From contig JAFAPF010000377.1 of NCBI GenBank assembly GCA_019247245.1, forward strand, positions 1 to 5,426: a DNA stretch of 5,426 nucleotides. The letters run 5' to 3'. Position numbers and translations under genes: made by a program. Under the pieces are notes generated by a model that was not told where the DNA came from, did not search any database, and saw only the letters and a program-made list of their open reading frames with translations. Shown piece by piece: positions 1 through 4,158 of the stretch (position 1 is the stretch's first letter; each line of letters starts with the position of its first letter). The stretch comes from Rubrobacter sp. (GTDB lineage: Bacteria > Actinomycetota > Rubrobacteria > Rubrobacterales > Rubrobacteraceae).

Positions 1-73
1 GTTCCCCGGTTGCACCACAGCTTGCCACCGCGACCACCACGACCACCAGCAGCAGTAGTGCTATGAACCTCAC
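1..73 (-). CDS. Putative lipoprotein, N-terminus only (partial)
   Basis: Only the first 24 codons lie in the window; the gene continues past the left edge. Read on the minus strand from a GTG at 73-71, the peptide starts M-R-F-I-A, continues with four leucines and five valines, and reaches A-V-A-S-C at residues 15-19. This is a classic type II signal peptide: one positive residue, a hydrophobic core, and a lipobox with the lipid-modified cysteine at residue 19, followed by G-A-T-G-E. The start is chosen because GGAGG (83-79) sits 5 bases upstream; two more in-frame GTGs at 79-77 and 85-83 are possible but overlap that site. The mature protein would be anchored on the outer face of the cytoplasmic membrane. 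Its function cannot be told from this fragment. Many such lipoproteins are transporter binding proteins, but nothing here shows that. Confidence 0.72.
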   Translation of the reverse strand, partial: MRFIALLLLVVVVVAVASCGATGE

Positions 74-454
74 CCTCACCTCCACGAGTATCCTTGTTCG
101 ATACGCGCGACATTTTAGAGAGTACTTCTAAGACTTTTTTAAGAGGGTATAGTCCTATCAAGACCCTGGGGGCGGAAGTCGGGTGTACCTATCGGGTTCG
201 TAATCCCTATTAAAGGTGCTCTAGAGCTGCCCGGCATTAGAAGTATGGGGAAGAGCGCTGATGGATCTACGCTGCGACGAATTAGAGGCCACACTTATAG
301 GCTTTCTGGCTTAAGACCTGATCGATTCTCCCATCCTGCTCGTGTGCCGGGATCTTATTGCGCTCCGGTCTTCTGTCTTACAGAATCTTAATGCACTCTT
401 TACACTTCTCTAACGTAGGCCAGGTAGAAAGGAAATGGGTTGGGCTTTTCGTTC

Positions 455-511
455 CAACTGGCGTGTAGCCCGGCCTTCGCCTATCAAGAGGGCCCGGCTA
501 CACGCCAGTTG
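455..511. repeat. Near-perfect 21-bp inverted repeat (hairpin)
   Basis: The arms at 455-475 and 491-511 are complementary over 21 positions with a single mismatch (C471 opposite C495). They enclose a 15-base loop (476-490). The outer part of the stem is CAACTGGCGTGTAGCC paired with GGCTACACGCCAGTTG. There is no T-run on either strand just beyond the stem, so it is not a standard Rho-independent terminator. It could be a U-less terminator, a REP/MITE-type palindrome, or the core of a structured RNA. The sequence alone does not decide between these. Confidence 0.8.
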
Positions 512-660
512 CCCTCCCTAATCAGCTCTGTTCCCGGCCCTCTACTTACTAAAAATGGTCGATTGGCTATTTCGGCTGCTGTGACTGTTGCGTAGCAGAT
601 GCATCTAAATAGTTACAGTGTTTTGTCTGTGCTGGATAGGGTAGGGTGATTAATTGTTAG

Positions 661-735
661 TTCAAGAAGCCTGGTGCCCTCTCAGGGGTGAATTTGGGAA
701 AAGGGAAAGGAGGAGTAGGACACCAGGTTCTCAAG
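661..735. repeat. Long imperfect hairpin with purine-rich loop
   Basis: CCTGGTGCCCT (670-680) pairs with AGGACACCAGG (717-727) over 11 positions with one exception, C677 opposite A720. That pair is a mismatch in a plus-strand RNA but a G-U wobble in a minus-strand RNA. Weaker pairing can extend outward to about 661 and 735 with bulges. The loop contains a smaller dyad (CCCTCTCAGGGG, 678-689 region) and a run of almost pure purines (about 696-720). The strand asymmetry mildly favours a minus-strand transcript. No known RNA family was recognised. Confidence 0.5.
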
Positions 736-810
736 GCTACATGCGTACCACACGTATATTCGGTTTAATCATTCCGGCTAGTATTTTCCGTTTACAACGC
801 CTAAGAAGCG

Positions 811-858
811 CTAGCTGCTGATAGCTATTTATTCTCAGAAATCAGCTAGGACTTTTTT
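811..858 (+). terminator. Rho-independent terminator-like hairpin
   Basis: CTAGCT (811-816) pairs with AGCTAG (844-849), and GAT (820-822) with ATC (841-843), leaving a 3-base bulge. An alternative fold pairs AGCTATTT (823-830) with AAATCAGCT (839-847) around a bulged C. After the stem come GAC and six T's (853-858). The T-run directly after a stem on the plus strand is the mark of an intrinsic terminator, though the stem is A/T-rich and bulged, so it would be weak. No protein gene lies upstream on this strand in the window, so if it is real it would end a non-coding transcript. Confidence 0.4.
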
Positions 859-940
859 GCTAGCTTGCGTATAAGGAAACGTCACGAGAGTATATGGGGC
901 CCGGCTCCTAAGCTTTACTAGTATGCCAGAGGCGCTTGAT

Positions 941-959
941 CAGGGTTATCCACACCCTG
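941..959. promoter_or_regulatory. DnaA-box sequence within a 6-7-6 inverted repeat
   Basis: TTATCCACA at 946-954 matches the consensus DnaA box TTATNCACA exactly. It is embedded in an inverted repeat, CAGGGT (941-946) and ACCCTG (954-959), separated by 7 bases. Only one such box is seen, so this is not an origin by itself. A single 9-mer match in a window this size can arise by chance. The dyad alone could equally be an operator for another regulator, placed about 230 bp upstream of the redoxin-like gene. Confidence 0.3.
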
Positions 960-1172
960 CATCTTTATTCGTTGTTCTGCATACTCTGTTGCCGCTGTTG
1001 GAAAAAAGATAGCCAAGAGGAGGACTTGAAAAGAGATTCAGGGGCGACACGCTATAACAGGATGGAACGTGCGTTAGCAAACAGAACAAGGCGGATCCGC
1101 GGTGCTGCCCCACGTAGGCCAAAGCGCTGATTAGACTGTAGTATTCTTGAGACCAGGCCATTCGTAGACTTA

Positions 1173-1178
1173 AGGAGG
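1173..1178 (+). promoter_or_regulatory. Strong Shine-Dalgarno site for the redoxin-like gene
   Basis: AGGAGG, within TAAGGAGGA, lies 6 bases before the ATG at 1185. It is the strongest ribosome binding site in the window and fixes that start. No good -35/-10 pair was found just upstream; TTGAGA (1147-1152) and TAGACT (1165-1170) are only 12 bases apart, too close to form a normal promoter. Confidence 0.85.
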
Positions 1179-1184
1179 ACGCTT

Positions 1185-1838
1185 ATGGCGCGTACAAAGG
1201 CCCTTCCGGTTCCCGAGGTAGGAGCTGAGGCCCCGGCATTCTACTTGCCCAGCGCCCAAGGGGGACAGCTCCGGTTGAGTATGAGGACCGCGCGTGGTCC
1301 CGTGGTTGTGGTCTTCTACAGCGGCGGCTGGTCCGCGGAAGACGTAGCGTACTTCAAGGAACTAGCAGCGAAGGAAGACGAGATTAATCTTGCCGGAGCT
1401 ACCATAGTCGGCATTGGTACGGGAGAGTTGACGTCGGCGCGCGGCTTTGTTTGCGACACTGGTATAAAGTCTTACGTCCTCTACGACTATACGGGCGTCG
1501 CCACCCGTGGCTATGGTCTTCTGGAGAAGGATGAGGAGCATGGAGAGTATGCTCGTCCGGCGACGTTCATCGTGGACTCCGACAATAAGGTCGTCCAGGT
1601 GTGGATTGGCGAGAGGCCGAAGGGCGAGGAAGTTCTGACAAAGGTCTCCGAGATCACCGGCTTCCCCAAGCTCACGGAGGAGGCCGAGGGTGAGGAGAAG
1701 CCGGAGAAAACTGGGGAGCGCAAAAGGCTCTCACCGGAGGAACGAGAGAAGCGTCGCGCGAAGCGCCGTGCTGGTAGGGAGGACGCGGCAACGGGTAAAT
1801 CTGACCGCGAATGCGGAAACGGATCAGATGAGGAGTAG
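1185..1838 (+). CDS. Peroxiredoxin-like protein lacking the active-site cysteines
   Basis: This 217-residue protein has a thioredoxin-fold AhpC/TSA (redoxin) domain at about residues 10-160. Family signs are VGAEAPAFYLPSAQG (residues 12-26, the usual opening), VVVVFYSGGW (40-49), the strand ATIVGIG (72-78), VLYDYTGVATRGYGL (98-112) and RPATFIVDSDNKVV (124-137). Active relatives with the FYRGGWCPYC motif use these cysteines to reduce peroxides or disulfides. Here the segment reads GGWSAED (47-53), with Ser50 and Asp53 in place of the two cysteines. The only cysteines are Cys90 and Cys210, neither at a normal catalytic position, so classical peroxidase activity is unlikely. Residues 161-217 form a highly charged tail: acidic, then very basic around 178-199, then acidic. 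It is probably cytoplasmic, as no signal peptide is seen. The gene lies 6 bases upstream of the coiled-coil gene, which suggests one operon. The fold call is firm; a structural or partner-binding role is inference. Confidence 0.85.
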   Translation: MARTKALPVPEVGAEAPAFYLPSAQGGQLRLSMRTARGPVVVVFYSGGWSAEDVAYFKELAAKEDEINLAGATIVGIGTGELTSARGFVCDTGIKSYVLYDYTGVATRGYGLLEKDEEHGEYARPATFIVDSDNKVVQVWIGERPKGEEVLTKVSEITGFPKLTEEAEGEEKPEKTGERKRLSPEEREKRRAKRRAGREDAATGKSDRECGNGSDEE

Positions 1839-1844
1839 AGAGAC

Positions 1845-2858
1845 GTGGGAAACCCGGAGCGACACGAGGTGAACGGGGACGCCACTCAGGAGTCAAACGG
1901 CTCGAATGCTCGCGAGCGAGCCGACGTACTGCCAGAGAACGACCCCACAGCGGAAGGTCCTACCGAGGAGGTCCCTGCGGAACATGCCGCGGAGGGTGTC
2001 GGAGGGAATGAAACCGGTACGGAGGCAGTAGATCTCGAGGAGTTACTGGGTCACCTGGAAGTCAAGGGAAGCCACATACAGGAGCTTTGCGAGGAACTCG
2101 CCGCGGCTAAGCTTGTGGCTGCCGAGGCGCGGGCACAGGCGGAGGCGAGCCAGTTACGCGTGGGAGATCTCGAGGAAGAGCGGGAGGAGATCAAAGAGAG
2201 GTTGCGTGCTTTCGAAGAGGAGGAGCGTAAGCGTCGGCGCCGACGTGAGAGACAGGATCGTCGGGTGACGCGGTTAGAGCGTGAGAGCGAACGCCGCGAA
2301 GCCGAGATCAGGCGCCTCGAAGATCTGCTTGAGGAGAGGGAGACCAAGGCTGAAGACTACAAAAGAGAGCTTCAAGGTCTCCTCTCCAGTAAGGATGCCG
2401 CTCTCGAAGACGCTCTGAGGAGGGTAGAAGGACTCCAGTACGACCTTGAAGAGCGCGAAAACGAAGCCGCCGGGCTCCGGGCTACGGCCGAGAAGTTACG
2501 GGCTGAGATCGACCTGGAATACGAACTCCGGCGGCGTATAGCCGAGCCGGAGAATCGCCTCCGGGCGGGTATAGACCTCTTCAACGAATCTGAGCACCTT
2601 CAGACGATAAGCTCGATCTCGAAATCCCTCGGACAGCCGGAGATACACGTTACCCTGGAGAATGGCAACGAGCCGCTGGTGATCCTCACATTCACCTGGC
2701 CCGACATCACCTGGCGGGTCTACGCCGCCAACCCGGGGCTAGCTGTAGAAGAGCCTCGCGTCTATCTTCAAGGCACAGGTGAAGACTTCTTCGGTCGGGA
2801 CAGCAAACCATCGAACGCTCGAATAGGTCCCGGCGGACGGATATTCTTGGGACTCTAG
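1845..2858 (+). CDS. Coiled-coil protein with unrecognised C-terminal domain
   Basis: This protein has 337 residues and a GTG start; GAGGAG (1830-1835), inside the end of the preceding gene, lies 9 bases upstream, so translation may be coupled. Three regions are visible. Residues 1-60 are acidic and low in hydrophobics, probably disordered. Residues about 63-240 are rich in E, R, K, L and A with heptad-like leucines, a long coiled coil. It has a very basic patch at 129-140 (KRRRRRERQDRR), and Pro235 near the end marks a break. Residues about 245-337 form a compact domain with beta-like segments (PEIHVTL, PLVILTFTWPDITWRVYAANP, PRVYLQG) and a glycine-rich end. I do not recognise this domain. 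There is no signal peptide or membrane segment, so it should be cytoplasmic. The basic patch could contact nucleic acid or acidic partners, but that is speculation. Operon context suggests it works with the cysteine-less redoxin-like protein. A plain structural or scaffold role is the main alternative. Confidence 0.85.
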   Translation: MGNPERHEVNGDATQESNGSNARERADVLPENDPTAEGPTEEVPAEHAAEGVGGNETGTEAVDLEELLGHLEVKGSHIQELCEELAAAKLVAAEARAQAEASQLRVGDLEEEREEIKERLRAFEEEERKRRRRRERQDRRVTRLERESERREAEIRRLEDLLEERETKAEDYKRELQGLLSSKDAALEDALRRVEGLQYDLEERENEAAGLRATAEKLRAEIDLEYELRRRIAEPENRLRAGIDLFNESEHLQTISSISKSLGQPEIHVTLENGNEPLVILTFTWPDITWRVYAANPGLAVEEPRVYLQGTGEDFFGRDSKPSNARIGPGGRIFLGL

Positions 2859-2895
2859 TTCGTTAACTAATAGTATGGTGGTGCGGCTATGGTTA

Positions 2896-3342
2896 TCAGT
2901 AGTGTCGGACCTCCATGAGGTGCTTGAGTCTCAGAAGAGAACGCTCGCCGTTTCTGCGGGCAAACCTTTCTATGCCTACGAAGCGGGCCGCCCGGTTTAG
3001 AACTCTGCTCTTTAGGCGAAAGCCGCCGGTGTATGAGACGATGCATGAGCGACCGTGCTCGGTCGGGGCGACCGTGATCTCGCCGTTTCCCTCGATAGCC
3101 GAGGTGTAGACCCAGTGTATAAGCCCCTCGCCGACCTCTAGGATTCGCACCTCGGGCTCGAGCCTGCCGACCGGGCTCTCCAGCATAAGCCGATACGTGT
3201 CTTCTGAGAGGCGCTCGATACCCTCAATACCAACCATCCACTCTTTCGCGTTACGGAAATCTCCGATATACATGGCTACGCTCGAAGCTGGCGCTTCTAT
3301 GTGCTGCTCGATGGCGATGGTATCTTCGCCTGGAGTCTTCAT
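2896..3342 (-). CDS. SRPBCC (START-like) family protein
   Basis: This 148-residue protein is called from the ATG at 3342-3340. SRPBCC proteins form a helix-grip fold with a deep hydrophobic cavity that binds lipids, polyketides or other small ligands, and some are enzymes. Visible signs are the opening strand IAIEQHIEAPASSVAMYIGD (residues 9-28), the following NAKEWMVGIEGIERL (31-45) where such proteins carry their conserved Trp, alternating beta strands through about residue 107, and a long C-terminal helix about 112-143 (RVLNRAARFVGIERFARRNG onward). The ligand cannot be predicted. The ATG overlaps the TGA of the upstream metallopeptidase gene (ATGA), implying translational coupling. An in-frame TTG at 3348 is an alternative start; GGAGGAG lies 5 bases before that TTG but 11 before the ATG, so the choice is not certain. 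It ends 37 bases from the convergent coiled-coil gene. Confidence 0.82.
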   Translation of the reverse strand: MKTPGEDTIAIEQHIEAPASSVAMYIGDFRNAKEWMVGIEGIERLSEDTYRLMLESPVGRLEPEVRILEVGEGLIHWVYTSAIEGNGEITVAPTEHGRSCIVSYTGGFRLKSRVLNRAARFVGIERFARRNGERSLLRLKHLMEVRHY

Positions 3343-3704
3343 CTCCAACCCAGCTCCTCCAGGTAATCCTCGTCGAAGCCGAAGTGGTGAGCTATCTCAT
3401 GCACAACGGTGATCCTCACCTGCTCCTCGAGCTCCTCACGCGGGAAGTCCCGCTCCAAAGGCCCCCGGAAGATGGTGATCTTATCGGGCAAAACTCCATA
3501 GTACCCGGCTGCTCGCTCCGTCAGCGGCACCCCCTCGTAGAGCCCGTAGAGCACGTTTTCTGCATCGGGCATGAGCGGTGTCGAGTAATCCGGCCAGTCG
3601 TCCACGACTATGGCCACGTTGTTCAAAAGTTCCGCCACATCCGACGGCAGTTCCTCTAAAGCCCTCTCGACCAGCTGGTAGAAGCCTTGATTGTTGCTCT
3701 TCAT
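3339..3704 (-). CDS. Minimal zinc metallopeptidase family protein (HExxH)
   Basis: This 121-residue protein matches the small bacterial zincin-like metallopeptidase family (Pfam Zincin_1, formerly DUF1025), whose members are about this length. The signature VVHEIAHHFGFDEDYLEELGW spans residues 100-120: His102 and His106 are zinc ligands, Glu103 is the catalytic base, and an acidic residue in the following FDED stretch may complete the site. Upstream, FYQLVERALEELP (8-20) and LLNNVAIVVDDWP (26-38) are also typical. No signal peptide is seen, so it is presumably cytoplasmic. The substrate of this family is poorly known. The open frame continues upstream to 3818, but that extension is Cys-rich and unlike the family. 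ATG at 3704 is preferred, with a TACAAT -10-like hexamer directly before it and no Shine-Dalgarno, as in a leaderless mRNA. It overlaps the SRPBCC gene by ATGA. Confidence 0.88.
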   Translation of the reverse strand: MKSNNQGFYQLVERALEELPSDVAELLNNVAIVVDDWPDYSTPLMPDAENVLYGLYEGVPLTERAAGYYGVLPDKITIFRGPLERDFPREELEEQVRITVVHEIAHHFGFDEDYLEELGWR

Positions 3705-3717
3705 ACAGCATATTGTA
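3705..3717 (-). promoter_or_regulatory. Putative -10 element for a leaderless metallopeptidase mRNA
   Basis: On the minus strand TACAAT (3717-3712) lies 7 bases before the ATG at 3704, preceded by TG. Using normal -10 spacing, transcription would begin at 3705 or 3704, essentially at the start codon. No Shine-Dalgarno is present, which fits a leaderless message. The -35 region is poor (GGAAAA or GAAAAC), so the promoter call rests on the -10 alone. Confidence 0.45.
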
Positions 3718-3831
3718 CACGTGGGGGTGAGCGGTTTTCCCCTGAGCAACTGTGAGTCTCTGATCGGTAGAGAACAGACGCATAGATCCAGCGAAGCAGT
3801 GATTCTCTGAGCTGCCACACTTTGTTCGGGC

Positions 3832-3837
3832 TAAAAT
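3832..3837 (+). promoter_or_regulatory. Possible -10 element upstream of the 78-residue gene
   Basis: TAAAAT matches the TATAAT consensus at five of six bases and lies 36 bases before the TTG start, giving a leader of about 30 bases that includes the Shine-Dalgarno site. No recognisable -35 is found 16-18 bases upstream (GAGCTG at 17). It sits in the roughly 170-bp divergent gap shared with the metallopeptidase gene. Confidence 0.25.
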
Positions 3838-3859
3838 GCCTTCCAAGTTTAAGTTGCAC

Positions 3860-3865
3860 GGGAGG
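3860..3865 (+). promoter_or_regulatory. Shine-Dalgarno site that fixes a TTG start
   Basis: GGGAGG lies 8 bases before the TTG at 3874. It is the main reason for calling this rare start codon rather than the internal ATGs at about codons 34-35, which have no such site. Confidence 0.65.
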
Positions 3866-3873
3866 TCTCGTTT

Positions 3874-4110
3874 TTGAGGTTTTTGTCCGGCTCACGCTTG
3901 GGACGCTGGGCGGTCTGGGTCGTCTACAGGGTTTTGAACAAGCCCTTGCCCGTGCCGCATGCGGCGGGGTGGATGATGATCCCCGAGCACTCCGTCGAGC
4001 AGGTCCTCGAGACCGGTGCCCTGAGGAGCCTCCACCCTTCGGACGTCTTCGAAGCAGCCCGTCGTATGGACCGTCAGCGTCGAGAGTACGATCAGAGGCA
4101 TGGCAGGTAG
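3874..4110 (+). CDS. Hypothetical 78-residue protein, TTG start
   Basis: I do not recognise this protein. The frame is supported by a good Shine-Dalgarno 8 bases before the TTG and by strongly G/C-rich third codon positions (runs of GTC, GAG, CTC, CCC, GCG), the same bias as the neighbouring genes. Residues 1-24 are basic with a hydrophobic, aromatic stretch (RWAVWVVYRVL, 11-21), too short and too charged for a clear membrane helix but possibly membrane-associated. Residues 31-50 contain WMMIPEHSVEQVLETGAL, and the C-terminus (HPSDVFEAARRMDRQRREYDQRHGR, from 54) looks like one very charged helix. It ends 47 bases before rarA and on the same strand, but rarA appears to have its own promoter. 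Its being a small actinobacterial conserved hypothetical is a guess. Confidence 0.65.
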   Translation: MRFLSGSRLGRWAVWVVYRVLNKPLPVPHAAGWMMIPEHSVEQVLETGALRSLHPSDVFEAARRMDRQRREYDQRHGR

Positions 4111-4145
4111 TCCTGAATCTGGCGGACGGCTCGTAGCGGGGAAGA

Positions 4146-4158
4146 TATACTAAGCGCG
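4146..4158 (+). promoter_or_regulatory. rarA: Putative -10 element for leaderless rarA mRNA
   Basis: TATACT (4146-4151) matches the -10 consensus at five of six bases. With standard spacing the transcription start would be 4158, exactly the G of the GTG start codon. No Shine-Dalgarno is seen between the -10 and the GTG. The -35 region is weak (CGGACG at 4123-4128 with a 17-base spacer). An in-frame TAG at 4134-4136 excludes a longer protein. Confidence 0.45.

Larger units (their letters stand above)
74..1184. other. Long non-coding, lower-GC intergenic region
   Basis: About 1.1 kb between the divergent lipoprotein and redoxin genes has no convincing gene. Stops are frequent in all frames, and by eye the G+C is clearly lower than in the flanking genes. 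It contains several dyad elements, listed separately, plus shorter ones: a 10-bp perfect palindrome GCTCTAGAGC (218-227), a 6-bp stem TTCTGT/ACAGAA with a 3-base loop (371-385), and a 10-bp palindrome AGATGCATCT (597-606). I see no tRNA, rRNA, CRISPR repeats or transposase remnants. It probably holds the promoters for both flanking genes, but no clear -35/-10 pair stands out. It may also encode a small RNA, as suggested by the terminator-like hairpin at 811-858. Confidence 0.7.

Noticed and set aside
1..113. Alternative minus-strand frame from ATG 113, glycine-rich
   Set aside because: The overlapping frame gives a full lipoprotein signal peptide with a well-placed GGAGG, which is far more specific.
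193..206. GGGTTCGTAATCCC, resembling a tRNA T-arm
   Set aside because: Only 3 bp of stem, loop residue 58 is not A, and no acceptor stem or anticodon arm is found around it.
245..391. 48-residue frame starting at an ATG
   Set aside because: No Shine-Dalgarno, random-looking composition, and codon use unlike the real genes.
480..490. CTATCAAGAG, a fragment like the SAM-I riboswitch core
   Set aside because: Only about ten bases match, they lie in the loop of an unrelated hairpin, and the rest of the riboswitch is absent. A related 10-mer at 154-163 is compatible with chance.
451..515. Integron attC-like site at the 21-bp hairpin
   Set aside because: The flanks do not fit RYYYAAC and GTTRRRY, and no integrase or cassette genes are present.
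936..1130. 64-codon plus-strand frame with a TTG start, Cys-rich then Arg-rich
   Set aside because: It has no Shine-Dalgarno, its codon use is unlike the neighbouring genes, its composition resembles the intergenic region, and it has no recognisable similarity. A shorter start at an inner TTG or ATG is no better supported.
946..1161. 71-codon minus-strand frame
   Set aside because: It lies opposite another weak frame in low-GC spacer, with no ribosome site and no family features.
2856..2869. Hairpin TAGTT-CGTT-AACTA at the end of the coiled-coil gene
   Set aside because: The stem is only 5 A/T-rich base pairs with no T-run, too weak to call a terminator.
3705..3818. N-terminal extension of the metallopeptidase
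   Set aside because: The 38 extra residues are Cys-rich, unlike the family, and would exceed its usual length; the -10-like hexamer lies just before ATG 3704.
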